Shown here one piece after another: positions 36,201 through 46,797 of a DNA stretch of 64,000 nt; position 1 is the stretch's first letter, and the number at the start of each line of letters is the position of its first letter. The translations under genes and the position numbers were made by a program. This DNA is from Neisseriaceae bacterium (GTDB lineage Bacteria > Pseudomonadota > Gammaproteobacteria > Burkholderiales > Chromobacteriaceae): assembly GCA_027489245.1 (NCBI GenBank), contig JAIYAC010000025.1, forward strand, positions 248,001 through 312,000. The letters run 5' to 3'. The notes under the pieces are model-generated. The model saw only the letters and a program-made list of their open reading frames with translations. It was not told the DNA's origin and did no database searches.

Positions 36201-36968
36201 TCAGCGCTGTATACCCAGCCGCTCTACCTGTAACGGTACCGGGTCTTGCGGAAACCAGTGCTGGTGGAGGGCGGCAAAGCTGCCATCCTGCTTGATGTCT
36301 ACCAGGGCTTTTTCCCAGCGCAGGATGGTATCGCGTGGCACGCTGGGCGAAAAAGCCAGGTACAGGCTCAGGCGGTCTAGCGTGGCAACGCGCTCTACCG
36401 TGGCCAGCGGCAGGCCTTGCTCGCGCAAGACATTGCCTACCACCACATTGCCTTCCACCCATAGCTTGACGCGGCCGGCGGCCAGCATGCGTGCCGAGTG
36501 GGCCGGGTCGGTGGTGGGAAAGACATTAAAGCCCCGGCTGTGGGCGGTGGTTTCAAAGATGCTGCCGCGGTAGGCGGCAGTGGGCAGCTTTTGCAGCGCA
36601 GCGGGAGGGAGTTTGCGGATCTCAGCCGCGTGCTGGCGCAGGGCAAATACATCGGTGCTGGAGATCAGAATGGGGCCGAGCAGCGTCATCAGCCTTTCGC
36701 GTTCTGGGCTGCGGCCAACAGTAAACAGCAACACGTCTTTTTCGTTCAGCAAGCTGTTGTAGGCGCGTGCCCAAGGCTGTACCTGGATGGGTGAGGTGTC
36801 TTTCAGCCGTTCTTGCAGCAGCTTCACGACCTCTACCGCCATGCCTTCTGGCTGGCCTTTGTCGTTAGCAAAGCTAACCGGCGGCCAGTCTTCGGTGAGC
36901 ACGGACAGCGCAGCGGCGGGCAGGCTGGTGGCTAGCAGTATTGCCAGCAGTATCGGGCGATATTTCAT
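36201..36968 (-). CDS. Family-3 periplasmic solute-binding protein (paralogue 2)
   Basis: A 255-residue exported protein, signal peptide about residues 1-20, mature start LSVLTEDWPPVSFAND. The shared PWARAYN/PWDQANA, KLWVEGN and PRDTILRWEKAL segments show it to be a duplicate of the downstream gene but without the Pro/Ala tail. No transporter permease is adjacent. A 10-mer copy lies at 36710. The 306-base region upstream contains duplicated motif hairpins. Confidence 0.85.
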   Translation of the reverse strand: MKYRPILLAILLATSLPAAALSVLTEDWPPVSFANDKGQPEGMAVEVVKLLQERLKDTSPIQVQPWARAYNSLLNEKDVLLFTVGRSPERERLMTLLGPILISSTDVFALRQHAAEIRKLPPAALQKLPTAAYRGSIFETTAHSRGFNVFPTTDPAHSARMLAAGRVKLWVEGNVVVGNVLREQGLPLATVERVATLDRLSLYLAFSPSVPRDTILRWEKALVDIKQDGSFAALHQHWFPQDPVPLQVERLGIQR

Positions 36969-37014
36969 GGATTGTCCACGTGCCAGAACGTTGACTTTAA
37001 TATGGCACAGTTAC

Positions 37015-37239
37015 AAGTTGGCCGCACGATACATTACAACCGAGCGGTCAACTGGTGATCTTGACGACCCGCCGCGCTTGTCACGCAAGCGTGGTGGGTC
37101 TGGTAAACAGCAGGGCTGCGGATGGTATGGCTGGGGTGGCGCGGCCCGGTTTTGCCGGGGCCGATACAGGTCAGGCAGGGGTGGCGTTTGCAGCCTGCCA
37201 AGTTGGCCGCACGGTACATTACAACCGTGCGGCCAACTT
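37015..37239. repeat. Two copies of a 40-base hairpin repeat flanking another hairpin
   Basis: Copy 1 (37015-37054) and copy 2 (37200-37239) match at 36 of 40 bases. Copy 2 is a perfect 16-bp inverted repeat with loop ACATTACA and carries two exact 10-mers; copy 1 has a decayed right arm. Between them a 13-bp hairpin with G-U pairs lies at 37068-37098. The 306-base gap between the binding-protein gene and the aminopeptidase holds no gene that I can support. Confidence 0.8.
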
Positions 37240-37274
37240 GTTTTTGCCGCGACACGGGCGGGGTGGGCAGCGCT

Positions 37275-39068
37275 TTAGAGCGTGCGGGTGGCGTGCTGCA
37301 GCCAGGCTAGCGCGTCGCCGCTCACTAGCGGGCTAACGCGAGCATAGACCTCGGCGTGGTAGGCGTTGAGCCAGGCCAGCTCGGCCGGGGCCAGCAGCGC
37401 GGGCAGGATGCAGCGCGTGTCGATGGGGCACAGGGTGAGGGTTTCAAAGCGCAGGAAGTCGCCAAACTCGCTGCTGCCGGCGTCCACGTTCAGCAGCAGG
37501 TTTTCGATGCGCACACCCCAGCGCCCCGGGCGGTAGATGCCGGGCTCGTTGGAGGTAATCATGCCGGCTTCCATGGCCATGTGCGGCTCGGGAATGGCAC
37601 GGGAAATACTCTGCGGGCCTTCGTGCACATTCAGGAAGTAGCCCACGCCGTGGCCTACACCGTGGCCAAAGTCGATATTGGCCTGCCAGATCGGCGCGCG
37701 TGCCAGTGCATCCAGCATGGGCGATAGCGTGCCCTGCGGGAAGTGCGCCAGGCTGAGCTGGATCATGCCTTTCAGCACCAGGGTAAAGTCGTGCTTTTGC
37801 GCTTCGCTTGGTGTGCCGACTGCTACCACACGGGTGATGTCGGTGGTGCCGCCGTGGTACTGGCCACCGCTGTCGATCAGCAGCAGGCCGTCGCCGGCGA
37901 TCTCGCTATGGCTGTCTTCGGTGGCGCGGTAGTGTGGCAGCGCGCCATTGGCATTAAAGCCGGCGATGGTGGCAAAGCTGGGGCAGACAAAGCCGGGGCG
38001 GCGGGCGCGGGCAGCGGTGATCTGTTCGTCGATGGTGAGCTCGGTGATGCGGCTGCGGCCAACGTTGGCCTCGAACCAGGCAAAAAACTCGGCCAGTGCG
38101 GCGCCATCTTGCGCCATGGCCTCACGCACGAAGGCCGCTTCTTCTGCCGTTTTGCGCGACTTCAGCAGGGTGGACGGGTTGATGGCTTCCACTACCGGTA
38201 CGCCATCGGCGACGGCCTGGCGCAGGCCCAGGGTGATGCGGCGCGGGTCCAGCAGCAAGCGGCTGCCGGCAGGCAGCGCAGCCAGGGCCGGCTTGGCGGC
38301 ATGGTAGTCGGCGATGGTAATGCCATCGGCAGCCAGCGTAGCGGCCAGATTGCTGTCGATCTTGCCGGCGCCGACAAACAGCGTGGCGCCGTCGTGGCGC
38401 AGCAGCGCGTGCGATACAAATACCGGGTTGTAGTTCACGTCGGCACCGCGCAGGTTGAACAGCCAGGCAATGTCGTCCAGCGTGGAAATAAAGTGCGCGT
38501 CGGCACCGTGTTGCTGCATGGCAGCGCGTACTGCGGCCAACTTGGCGTGGCGCGGGGTGCTGGCAAACGGCGGCAGGTGTTCGTATACGGCGGCAGCGGG
38601 CAGGGTGGGGCGGTCGGCCCAGATGGCCGCCAGCGGGTCGAAGTCGGTGCGTAGGGTGGCACCGGCCTTGTTCAGCGCGGCCTGCAGTGCGCGTGCGGCG
38701 GCCAGGCCCAGCACGTCGCCATCTACGGCCAGTACGTTGCCGCTCACCAGGTTGGCCGCCAGCCATTCCAGGTGCAGCGGGCTGGCCACGGTCTGGATTT
38801 TCATCAGCTGGATCTCGCTACCGGCCAGCTCGGCCTCGGCCTGTACCCAGTAGCGGCTGTCGGCCCACAGGCCGGCAAAGTCGCGGGTAACGATCAGCGT
38901 GCCGACCGAACCGTGAAAGCCAGATAGCCAGCGGCGGCCTTGCCAGTAGCCAGGCAGGTATTCGGACAGGTGCGGGTCGGACGACGGGATCAGGCAGGCG
39001 GTAATGCCGTGCTGCTGCATGCTCTGGCGCAGGGCTGCCAGGCGGGCGGAAACGGGGGTGGCGCTCAT
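37275..39068 (-). CDS. pepP: Xaa-Pro aminopeptidase (M24B)
   Basis: A 597-residue cytosolic aminopeptidase P of the long (eukaryotic-like APP1) type, with two creatinase-like N-terminal domains and a C-terminal pita-bread metallopeptidase. Metal ligands are visible: two Asp in LLIDSGGQYHGGTTDITR, His in GHGVGYFLNVHEGP, Glu in SNEPG and Glu in VRIENL. It removes N-terminal residues preceding proline. Three 10-mer copies flank or lie in it (37228, 38054, 38532). Confidence 0.94.
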   Translation of the reverse strand: MSATPVSARLAALRQSMQQHGITACLIPSSDPHLSEYLPGYWQGRRWLSGFHGSVGTLIVTRDFAGLWADSRYWVQAEAELAGSEIQLMKIQTVASPLHLEWLAANLVSGNVLAVDGDVLGLAAARALQAALNKAGATLRTDFDPLAAIWADRPTLPAAAVYEHLPPFASTPRHAKLAAVRAAMQQHGADAHFISTLDDIAWLFNLRGADVNYNPVFVSHALLRHDGATLFVGAGKIDSNLAATLAADGITIADYHAAKPALAALPAGSRLLLDPRRITLGLRQAVADGVPVVEAINPSTLLKSRKTAEEAAFVREAMAQDGAALAEFFAWFEANVGRSRITELTIDEQITAARARRPGFVCPSFATIAGFNANGALPHYRATEDSHSEIAGDGLLLIDSGGQYHGGTTDITRVVAVGTPSEAQKHDFTLVLKGMIQLSLAHFPQGTLSPMLDALARAPIWQANIDFGHGVGHGVGYFLNVHEGPQSISRAIPEPHMAMEAGMITSNEPGIYRPGRWGVRIENLLLNVDAGSSEFGDFLRFETLTLCPIDTRCILPALLAPAELAWLNAYHAEVYARVSPLVSGDALAWLQHATRTL

Positions 39069-39225
39069 GATGGTTCTCGCTGGAATATTGTATTCATTTT
39101 GCGGCGATAGGCGGGGGCTGGCAAGTCGGCCAATGGGACAGGGCGCAATGTTCTGTAAACAGAATGCCGGTCAGCAGTGCATTCATGCCAAGGGCGTGTG
39201 GTGCGGCGCAGTAACCGTAGCACAA

Positions 39226-39251
39226 TAAAAAAGCCCCGCCGTAGCGGGGCC
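39226..39251 (-). terminator. Intrinsic terminator of phaA
   Basis: On the minus strand GGCCCCGC and GCGGGGC pair around TACG, followed by a T-run (plus-strand AAAAAAA before 39233). It lies 23 bases beyond the stop. Confidence 0.85.
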
Positions 39252-39274
39252 TTGCTCGCCGGTGAATACCGGAC

Positions 39275-40456
39275 TTACGGGCGCTCTACTGCCAGCGCTA
39301 CGCCCATGCCACCACCGATGCACAGGGTAGCCAGGCCTTTTTTGGCGTCACGACGCTGCATTTCGTGCAGCAGGGTCACCAGAACACGGCAGCCAGACGC
39401 GCCGATAGGGTGACCCAGGGCGATGGCGCCGCCGTTCACGTTAACCTTGTCGGCACCCCAGCCCAGCTCGCGCGCTACGCCCAGTGCCTGGGCGGCAAAG
39501 GCTTCGTTGGCTTCTACCAGGTCGAGGTCTTCCACTTTCCAGCCGGCTTTGTCCAACGCCTTGCGGGTAGCGGCTACCGGGCCGATGCCCATGATTTCCG
39601 GCTCGCAGCCGGTAAGGGCGTAGGACTTGATCACCGCCAGCGGTTTCAGGCCCAGCTTGTCGGCACGCTCGGCAGTCATCAGCATCACGGCGGCGGCGCC
39701 ATCGTTGATGCCGGAGGCGTTACCGGCGGTAACGCTGCCGTCTTTCTTGAAGGCGGGGCGCAGTTTGGCCAGGCTGTCGGCGGTGGTGCCGGCCTTGATG
39801 TATTCGTCTTTGGCAAAGGCTACCGGGTCGCCTTTGCGCTGCGGTACCAGTACCGGTACGATTTCGGCGTCGAACTTGCCGGCTGCCTGGGCGGCTTCGG
39901 CACGGTTTTGCGAGGCCAGGGCCAGGGCGTCTTGCTCTTCACGGCCAATACCGTATTTCGCGGCCACGTTTTCAGCAGTAATGCCCATGTGGTACTGGTT
40001 GTATACGTCGGTCAGGCCGTCGGCCACCATGGTGTCCACCAGCTGGGCATTGCCCATGCGGAAGCCATCACGCGAGCCTGGCAGGATGTGCGGGGACAAC
40101 GACATGCTTTCCTGGCCGCCGGCAATCACGATCTCGGCATCGCCATTGGCAATGGCCTGGGCTGCCAGGTGCACGGCGCGCAGGCCGGAGCCGCATACCA
40201 CGTTCAGCGTGGAGGCCGGGGTGCTTACCGGCAGGCCGGCTTTGATGACTGCCTGGCGGGCCGGGTTCTGGCCTGCGCCGGCGGTCAGTACCTGACCCAG
40301 GATGACTTCACTCACGTCTTCCGGCTTGACGCCGGTTTTTTCCAGCAGGCCCTTGATCACGGTAGCGCCCAGTTCCGGGGCCGGGATTTTGGCCAGGGAG
40401 CCGCCGAAGCTGCCAACGGCGGTACGCAGTGCTGCAACGATAACGATGTCTTGCAT
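39275..40456 (-). CDS. phaA: Acetyl-CoA acetyltransferase (beta-ketothiolase)
   Basis: A 393-residue thiolase condensing two acetyl-CoA to acetoacetyl-CoA. The acyl cysteine lies in [11 protein letters not shown] (about residue 88), and the C-terminal catalytic His and Cys in [10 protein letters not shown] and CIGGGMG. Position 73 bases downstream of the PHA synthase on the same strand identifies it as the polyhydroxybutyrate thiolase. The reductase PhaB is not in the window. AGAAAACC precedes the ATG. Confidence 0.94.
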   Translation of the reverse strand: MQDIVIVAALRTAVGSFGGSLAKIPAPELGATVIKGLLEKTGVKPEDVSEVILGQVLTAGAGQNPARQAVIKAGLPVSTPASTLNVVCGSGLRAVHLAAQAIANGDAEIVIAGGQESMSLSPHILPGSRDGFRMGNAQLVDTMVADGLTDVYNQYHMGITAENVAAKYGIGREEQDALALASQNRAEAAQAAGKFDAEIVPVLVPQRKGDPVAFAKDEYIKAGTTADSLAKLRPAFKKDGSVTAGNASGINDGAAAVMLMTAERADKLGLKPLAVIKSYALTGCEPEIMGIGPVAATRKALDKAGWKVEDLDLVEANEAFAAQALGVARELGWGADKVNVNGGAIALGHPIGASGCRVLVTLLHEMQRRDAKKGLATLCIGGGMGVALAVERP

Positions 40457-40529
40457 GGTTTTCTCCAGGTTGTTCTGTTCTGTGCCAGATTCGGGTGAAG
40501 CCGCAATCTAGCACAGAAGTCTTTGCAGA

Positions 40530-42305
40530 TTATTGCAGGGTAGCCAGCTGGGCCGGCATGGCCTTGGCTTGCACGTATTCGCCCGGGGCATCGCACAGGG
40601 CGGGCAGCTCTTTGCTGCCAAAAATTTTCGGGGCGGCCACTTTTTCGCCAGACTGCGGGGCCAGCCAGCCGTCCCAGTCTTTCCACCAGCTGCCCGGGCG
40701 GCTTTCTGCTCCGTCCAGCCAGGCGTCGGCGCTGGCGGCCAGGGTGTCGTTTACCCAGTAGTTGCGCTTGTCTTTGGTGACCGGGTTGATGGAGCCGGCA
40801 ATGTGGCCGGACGCGCCCAGAACGTAACGGCGGGAAGGGGCGCCGCTGAGGTATTTCACGCCGTCGTAGGCAGACTGCCACGGTACGATGTGGTCTTCAC
40901 GGGCGGCAAAGATGTACAGCGGAATGTCGATCTGCGATACGTCGATTTTCACGCCACACAGCTCGATGCTGCCCGGTTTGGTCAGCGCGTTGTTGATGTA
41001 GAACTCTTTCAGGAAGAAAGTGTGCATTGGCAGGGGCAGGTCTACCGCGTCGTTGTTCCAGTACAGCAGGTCGAACGGTGGCGGGGTTTTGCCCAGCAGG
41101 TAGTTGTTGACGACGTAGTTCCATACCAGATCGTTGGCGCGCAGGCTGGCAAAGGTACGGCCCAGCTCTTTGCCGCTGACGATGCCGCCGCTGCCGCTCG
41201 CCAGCTTGGCTTCACGGGTCTGGATCAGCTTGTCGTCGATGAAGACCTTGATTTCGCCCGGCTCGGTGTGGTCCAGCAGCGAAGTCATGAAGGTGGCGCT
41301 GTCGATGTAGTTCAGCTTGCGGTGTTTCATCACGCACAGTGCGGTGTTCAGGATAACGCCGCCGATGCAGAAGCCCAGTGCGTTCATCGATGGCTGTTTG
41401 GTGATCTTGCGTACCGCTTCGGTCGCGGCGATCACGCCTTCCTCGATGTAGTTGTCCCACTTGTAGTGCTTCATGTCCGGGGTGGCCGAGCGCCAGCTCA
41501 CCAGGAACACGCGATAACCCTGGGCCACGAAGTGGCGCACCATGGAGTTATCTTGCTGCAGGTCCATCAGGTAGTACTTGTTCACGCACGGCGGCACGAT
41601 CAGTAGCGGCTTTTCGTATACCTGCTCGGTGGTGGGGGTGTACTGGATCAGCTCGATCAGCTTGTTGCGGAAGACGACTTTGCCCGGGGTGCAGGCAATG
41701 TTTTTGCCGATCTCGAACTTGCTCTCGTCAGACATGGAGATATGACCTTTTTGCAGGTCTTCCACCATGTTTTTCATGCCTTCTACCAGGCTTTCACCTT
41801 TGGTTTCCAGTGCGCGTTTGACCACTTCCGGGTTGGTCAGCATGAAGTTGGTCGGCGCCATGGCGTCGATGTACTGGCGGGTAGCAAAGGCCAGGCGTTC
41901 TTTGTCTTCGCCTTCCAGCTGAGATTTGTCTACCAGCTCGGTCATCCATTTGCTGGTGAGCAGATAGCTTTGTTTCAGGAAACTGTAGAAAGGATGCTCG
42001 TTCCATTCCGGGGCGGCAAAGCGGCGGTCGCTGGCGGCGGGCTGTGCGGCGGGGGCGCTACCGGCAGGCTGGCCCAGGAAAGAGAGCCAGATATTCATTT
42101 GCTGCTGGTACAGGTTGTTTTGCAGGGCAACAAACTGATTGGCGTTGTCTACCATCTGTTGCCAGGCGCCTGCCATGGGGTTGGCCGCATCTTGTGGCGA
42201 CAGGCCGCTACCCAGCGAATTCACGAACTGCTGCATCCACTTTTGATTGGCTTCGGACAGATTGGCAAAAAAGCTATCCAGCGATGTGGTGGTTTCCTGA
42301 CTCAT
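40530..42305 (-). CDS. phaC: Class I polyhydroxyalkanoate synthase
   Basis: A 591-residue granule-bound enzyme polymerising 3-hydroxyacyl-CoA. The catalytic cysteine sits in the lipase-like box GFCIGG, with Asp in REDHIVPW and His in [12 protein letters not shown], as in class I synthases. AAGGAGATATCA precedes the ATG at 42305; the frame extends to 42443 but without support. It forms an operon with phaA. A 10-mer copy (42180) encodes part of residues 42-45. Confidence 0.96.
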   Translation of the reverse strand: MSQETTTSLDSFFANLSEANQKWMQQFVNSLGSGLSPQDAANPMAGAWQQMVDNANQFVALQNNLYQQQMNIWLSFLGQPAGSAPAAQPAASDRRFAAPEWNEHPFYSFLKQSYLLTSKWMTELVDKSQLEGEDKERLAFATRQYIDAMAPTNFMLTNPEVVKRALETKGESLVEGMKNMVEDLQKGHISMSDESKFEIGKNIACTPGKVVFRNKLIELIQYTPTTEQVYEKPLLIVPPCVNKYYLMDLQQDNSMVRHFVAQGYRVFLVSWRSATPDMKHYKWDNYIEEGVIAATEAVRKITKQPSMNALGFCIGGVILNTALCVMKHRKLNYIDSATFMTSLLDHTEPGEIKVFIDDKLIQTREAKLASGSGGIVSGKELGRTFASLRANDLVWNYVVNNYLLGKTPPPFDLLYWNNDAVDLPLPMHTFFLKEFYINNALTKPGSIELCGVKIDVSQIDIPLYIFAAREDHIVPWQSAYDGVKYLSGAPSRRYVLGASGHIAGSINPVTKDKRNYWVNDTLAASADAWLDGAESRPGSWWKDWDGWLAPQSGEKVAAPKIFGSKELPALCDAPGEYVQAKAMPAQLATLQ

Positions 42306-42562
42306 TGATATCTCCTTCAAATGGGGGAAGACAAACAGGCCGTGCTGCCTTGCGTGACAGGATGTTTTTCTTGTTGGGCGCAATCTGTTGAGTAAAGACT
42401 TTACCATTGGTTTATGACAAAACACAGCCAGGGCATGCTGCATTGCGATATAAACGCGGGTAATGGGTATACAGGCAACAACAGGTGGCAGCCCGGTGGT
42501 GGGCTAATGGCGGGAGTATGGCAGATTTATTGTTATGGCATGTTGTTTTGCATCAAGAACCA

Positions 42563-42602
42563 CAGCAGCCCGGGCATCGATATGCCATCGCCCGGGCTGC
42601 TG
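42563..42602. terminator. Strong hairpin downstream of the chemoreceptor gene
   Basis: CAGCAGCCCGGGC (42563-42575) pairs perfectly with GCCCGGGCTGCTG (42590-42602) around 14 bases. It lies six bases past the mcp stop. There is no T-run, so termination is only probable. The rest of the 303-base gap up to phaC is AT-rich and should hold the phaC promoter; I see no other element. Confidence 0.55.
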
Positions 42603-42608
42603 TCACGT

Positions 42609-44219
42609 TTACACGCTGAAGTCTTTGACTTTGTTTTCCAGATGGTCTGCCTTGTCTTCCAGCTGGCTGGCGTAGCTATCCAGGTCGATGGCGCTGTGGG
42701 CGTTGGTTTCCGATAGCTGCGCTATCTGCTCTACACGGCGCGCCATTTCATTGCTGGCGGTGCGCTGCTCGGCCAGCGCGTCGGCAATTTCGCTGGCAGA
42801 TTGCGATACCTCATGAATGGTGTGCTGGATGCGCGAGATGGCGTCCTGCATTTCTGCTGTGAGTGCCTCGCCTTTGCTCACACGGCTAACGCTCTGCTGC
42901 ATGGCCAGGTTGGCCGCTTGGGCCGACTGGGTGATTTCGCGCACCATCTGGTCGATTTGTACGGTGGACTGCGCCGAGCGCTCTGCCAGCTTGCGTACTT
43001 CGTCGGCAACCACCGCAAAACCGCGCCCCAGCTCACCGGCACGGGCGGCTTCGATGGCGGCATTCAGCGCCAGCAGGTTGGTCTGGTCAGCCACGTCACG
43101 AATCACATCCAGCACGCTGACAATGGTGTGGCTTTGCTGGGTGAGTGCGGCCACCTGTTGTTCGCTATGCCGTATGGCGGTACCGATGGCGGTGATCTCC
43201 TGCAAGGTGGCATCAATCACCCGCGAGCTGTCACTGGATGCCTTGCCGGCCTGGCTGGCACGCTGCTGGGCCACATCGGCGCTGTCGGCAATATGGGTGA
43301 TGCTGACGGCAAACTGTTCTACGGTACTGGCAATAGACGAGGTGGCTTCGCTTTGCTGGCGCGAGCTCGTGCTGATGGTGTCGGAGGTCTGGCCAATCTG
43401 GCGCGCCATCTGGTTGATGTTGTCGCTGCTGCTGCGTACGTCCTGAATGATGGTGCTCATATTGTCCAGTAAGCTGTTCAGCTGGCCGGCAATCACGGCG
43501 AGCTCGTCTTTGCCGCGCACGGGTATGCGCAGGCTCAGGTCATGTTTTTGGGTAATGGTCTGGCAAGTATCGGCCAGCTCGCGCACGCTGCTGTTCAGCC
43601 GACTGGCCAGACGCCAGGCCATGATGCTGCCAATGGCCAGGCTAAGCAGCAGGGCCGAGCTGGCAAACAGTAGGCTCTGCTGCAGGGTCTGTTCGCTGGT
43701 CTGGTAGTTTTTTTCGGCTTCGGACAGCTGCAGGTCGATCAATTTGCTGATGTCGGTGCTTAGCGGGTCTACGGCAGGGTAGAGCTGGCTATTGGCCAGC
43801 GTTTGCAGGGCTTCTTTTTGCCCGTTTTGCATCAGCTGCTTGGCTTGGCGTGCTACACCCAGTGCGTCACTTATCCTGCCTTTGGCGTGCTCGACCAAGG
43901 TAGCTTCTTCGGTGGTAAGCCGGGTAGAGGTGTAGGCAGACCATTGCTTGCTGAATTCAGCCTCGGCGGTGGCAATGGCGGCGCTGCCGTCTGCAGCAGA
44001 CAGCGTGCCGGCATTGGTTTTATGGATGGTGTCCACTACGTTCACGGCAAACATGTCGGCTGCTACTTTTAGCTGCTTGAGCGGGATGACGCGGTCGTGG
44101 TACGTAGTGGCAAAGGCGCTATTGCTTTTCTGCAGCAGGAAAACCATGCTGCCGCACAGTAATATCATCAAGATAAGCAGGCTGCCGGCCAGCCAGAAAA
44201 CCCGTGCCTTGATACTCAT
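42609..44219 (-). CDS. Methyl-accepting chemotaxis protein
   Basis: A 536-residue chemoreceptor: first membrane span at residues 8-29, a periplasmic four-helix-bundle sensor (about 30-185), second span about 187-208, a HAMP domain, and a cytoplasmic signalling coiled coil with the conserved tip ([20 protein letters not shown]). It would control CheA; the ligand is unknown. AAGGGGGC precedes the ATG. It stands alone without che genes. Confidence 0.95.
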   Translation of the reverse strand: MSIKARVFWLAGSLLILMILLCGSMVFLLQKSNSAFATTYHDRVIPLKQLKVAADMFAVNVVDTIHKTNAGTLSAADGSAAIATAEAEFSKQWSAYTSTRLTTEEATLVEHAKGRISDALGVARQAKQLMQNGQKEALQTLANSQLYPAVDPLSTDISKLIDLQLSEAEKNYQTSEQTLQQSLLFASSALLLSLAIGSIMAWRLASRLNSSVRELADTCQTITQKHDLSLRIPVRGKDELAVIAGQLNSLLDNMSTIIQDVRSSSDNINQMARQIGQTSDTISTSSRQQSEATSSIASTVEQFAVSITHIADSADVAQQRASQAGKASSDSSRVIDATLQEITAIGTAIRHSEQQVAALTQQSHTIVSVLDVIRDVADQTNLLALNAAIEAARAGELGRGFAVVADEVRKLAERSAQSTVQIDQMVREITQSAQAANLAMQQSVSRVSKGEALTAEMQDAISRIQHTIHEVSQSASEIADALAEQRTASNEMARRVEQIAQLSETNAHSAIDLDSYASQLEDKADHLENKVKDFSV

Positions 44220-44334
44220 AGTGCCCCCTTGATGTGCTGATTCAATATCGTGCTCTTATTTATTTTTAGTGTATTTTGGGTCTGTTTGTAGGTTTCTGTG
44301 GTTAAAGCCATTTTCATTTGATAGGTGTGGATTT

Positions 44335-44979
44335 ATGAATGTTTGTCTGGATGGGGTAGAGCAGCGTGTGAATACCCTGTTTTGTATTGGTCGAAACTAC
44401 GCCGCTCACGCGGCCGAACTGGGTCATGCCATGGAAGAAGAGCCGGTGGTATTCCTGAAGCCGGCGGCGGCACTGCTGCCCTGCGGCCAACCTTTGCATT
44501 TGCCGGCTTTTTCGCAAGAAGTGCATTACGAGTGTGAGCTGCTGGTGCTGATAGGCCGCGATGCCGACCATATTGCCGAGGCCGACGCGCTGCAGTACGT
44601 GGCCGGCTACGGTATCGGGCTGGACCTGACCGCGCGCGATGTGCAGAGCGAGGTCAAAGCCAAAGGCCTGCCATGGACCAAGGCCAAGGGCTTTCGTGGT
44701 GCCGCCTGTGTGTCCGGCTTTGTCCCGGCTGGCGCGCTGGACCCGTTGGCCGCACGCTTTACCCTGCAGGTAAACGGCCAGCTGCGCCAGCAGGGCGACA
44801 CCACACTGATGCGGTTTTCGGTGCCGTATATCGTGAGCTACCTGTCGCAGGTGTACGGCCTGCGCGCAGGCGATGTCATCTTTACCGGCACGCCGGAAGG
44901 AGTGGGGCAGCTGCACGCGGGTGATGTGCTGCAGCTGGATCTGGGGGTGGTGCAAGCGCAGTGGCAGGTGGCAGCATGA
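44335..44979 (+). CDS. Fumarylacetoacetate-hydrolase-family protein
   Basis: A 214-residue single-domain FAH-family enzyme (YcgM/FAHD1-like). The metal ligands are visible as E-x-E in HYECELLVLIG and D in GIGLDLTARD; the C-terminus has TGTPEGVGQLHAGD. FAHD1-like members act as acylpyruvase or oxaloacetate decarboxylase, but the substrate here is unknown. The ATG at 44335 has only a weak AGGTGTGG site. It overlaps the next gene by ATGA. Copies of the 10-mer at 44482 and 44745. Confidence 0.9.
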   Translation: MNVCLDGVEQRVNTLFCIGRNYAAHAAELGHAMEEEPVVFLKPAAALLPCGQPLHLPAFSQEVHYECELLVLIGRDADHIAEADALQYVAGYGIGLDLTARDVQSEVKAKGLPWTKAKGFRGAACVSGFVPAGALDPLAARFTLQVNGQLRQQGDTTLMRFSVPYIVSYLSQVYGLRAGDVIFTGTPEGVGQLHAGDVLQLDLGVVQAQWQVAA

Positions 44980-45383
44980 GCAAGACAAAGTTGGCCGCAG
45001 ACGACGACAAAGTCCGGCTGGATAAATGGCTGTGGGCCGCGCGCTTCTTCAAAACGCGGCAGCTGGCGCACGAGGCACTGGAGCTGGGCCGCGTGCTGGT
45101 CAACGGCGAGCGGGTAAAGGCCTCGCGCGTGGCGCGCGAGGGCGAGCTGCTGCAGATCCGCATCGACAAGCTGGTGTACAACGTCACCGTGCTGGGGCTG
45201 GCCACCCAGCGGCGCCCGGCGGCGGAAGCGCGGCTGCTGTATAGCGAAAGCGAGGAGTCCATCGCCGCGCGCGAGCACCAGATCGGCCTGCAAAAAGCCG
45301 AGCACGCCAGCTTTCCGTATGGCGACGGGCGGCCCACCAAGAAGGCCCGCCGCGATATCGTGCGCTTCAAGGACAGCTGGTAA
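44976..45383 (+). CDS. hslR: Hsp15 ribosome-associated heat-shock protein (S4 domain)
   Basis: A 135-residue RNA-binding protein with an S4 domain (VRLDKWLWAARFFKTRQLA, residues 13-31, to NGERVKASRVAREGELL) and a basic C-terminal tail. Hsp15 binds stalled 50S subunits carrying nascent chains. The start at 44976 overlaps the preceding stop (ATGA), so translation is coupled. A 10-mer (44990) encodes residues 6-8. An 8-bp hairpin follows at 45390-45419. Confidence 0.9.
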   Translation: MSKTKLAADDDKVRLDKWLWAARFFKTRQLAHEALELGRVLVNGERVKASRVAREGELLQIRIDKLVYNVTVLGLATQRRPAAEARLLYSESEESIAAREHQIGLQKAEHASFPYGDGRPTKKARRDIVRFKDSW

Positions 45384-45531
45384 GCCCGCTGCCAGCGCGG
45401 CATACCGCTGCCGCTGGCACGAAACAGTCTGTTTTATGGCCAGGCGGGGCATGCGTGCTTCATGTGCCGGGGCTTTTGCGCTATATTGACGCCCCGGTGC
45501 GTGGCACCCGCTTCCCCTTTTGTTCTGCATC

Positions 45532-46683
45532 ATGTCTTCATCTGCCCCTCTGGCTGCCCTGGCGGCGTTTTATTTCTCCTATTTTGCCTTTCAGGGTCTG
45601 TTCGGCCCGTTCTGGTCGCTGTACCTCGAATCGCTGTCTTTTAATACGGTCCAGATCTCCATCCTGATGGCGCTATCCACCCTGGCGCGCATTGTGGCGC
45701 CCATGTTCTGGGGCTGGCTGGCCGACCGTAGCGGACAGCGCCGCGCCATCATGCTGTGGACCTCGGTGGTGTCCATGGCCAGTTTTGTCATGGTGGCCTG
45801 GCAGCACAGTTTTTGGGGCATGTTCATCTGGCTGGCGATCAACCATTTCTTCTGGGCCGCCGCGCTGCCGCTGGGCGAGGCGTCTACCGCGCACCTCACG
45901 CGCAGCCAGCCGGGGCGTTACAGCCGCGTGCGCGTGTGGGGCTCTATCGGTTTTGTCTGCTTTGCCGCCACCGGTGGCTACCTGCTGAACCTGGTGACCA
46001 TGGCCAACTTGCCGTGGCTGATCGTTGGCCTGCTGGGGCTGATCGTGGTGGCCTGCTGGCGCGTGCCCGAGGTGGCCATCGAGCGCGCCAAGGTACGCCC
46101 CGAGCCAATCTGGGCCACCGTGCGCCAGCCGCACGTGGTGGCCTTGTTTGCCTGCTGCTTTTTGCTGTCGTTTGCCATGGGGCCGTACTACAACTTTTAC
46201 TCCATCGGCCTGAAAGAAGCCGGCTATAGCGCCAGTACCACCGGCCTGCTATGGGCGGCGGGGGTGATGGCCGAGATCGTGGTGTTCTGGCAGATGCCGC
46301 GCCTGATGGCGCGTTTTTCGCTGGAAAAGCTGATGCTGGCTTCGCTGCTGGTGTCCGCGCTGCGCTTTGCGCTGATGGCCACGCTGCTGCCGGTGGCGGC
46401 GGTGGCGTTTGCGGCGCAGCTGGGCCACGCTTTTACCTTTGGCGTACACCACGCCGCTGCCGTGGGGCTGATCCACCGCAACTTTGCCGAGCAGCACCAG
46501 GCGCGCGGGCAGGGCCTGTATACGGTGGCGTCGTTCGGCATCGGTGGCAGCGTCGGCGGCCTGCTGGGCGGCGTGCTATGGCAGTACGGCGGTGTGGGGC
46601 TGACCTTTGGCGTGTCTACCCTGGCGCTGCTGCTGGGTGTGGCGGTGTGTTTGAAGTGGTTGCGGCCAACTGCGGCAGCCTGA
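45532..46683 (+). CDS. MFS transporter, HcaT (3-phenylpropionate permease)-like
   Basis: A 383-residue inner-membrane protein with about 12 spans of the MFS-1-like/HcaT subfamily. It starts SSAPLAALAAFYFSYFAFQG, has the conserved WGWLADRSGQRR loop after span 2, and RYSRVRVWGSIGF in the middle. The substrate is unknown; HcaT moves phenylpropionate, but many relatives are uncharacterised. An ATG at 45532 is used; the ribosome site is poor. A 10-mer copy is at 46661, near the 3' end. Confidence 0.87.
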   Translation: MSSSAPLAALAAFYFSYFAFQGLFGPFWSLYLESLSFNTVQISILMALSTLARIVAPMFWGWLADRSGQRRAIMLWTSVVSMASFVMVAWQHSFWGMFIWLAINHFFWAAALPLGEASTAHLTRSQPGRYSRVRVWGSIGFVCFAATGGYLLNLVTMANLPWLIVGLLGLIVVACWRVPEVAIERAKVRPEPIWATVRQPHVVALFACCFLLSFAMGPYYNFYSIGLKEAGYSASTTGLLWAAGVMAEIVVFWQMPRLMARFSLEKLMLASLLVSALRFALMATLLPVAAVAFAAQLGHAFTFGVHHAAAVGLIHRNFAEQHQARGQGLYTVASFGIGGSVGGLLGGVLWQYGGVGLTFGVSTLALLLGVAVCLKWLRPTAAA

Positions 46684-46797
46684 TGGCTGTTTGATTTCGT
46701 TAATGCGCGTCTGCTATGCCGCCAATAAGATCAGCGGACGATTGCACACAGAGCGCAACCGCCGGTTTGTTATTGCTACCTGCTGCCGGAGTTCACC

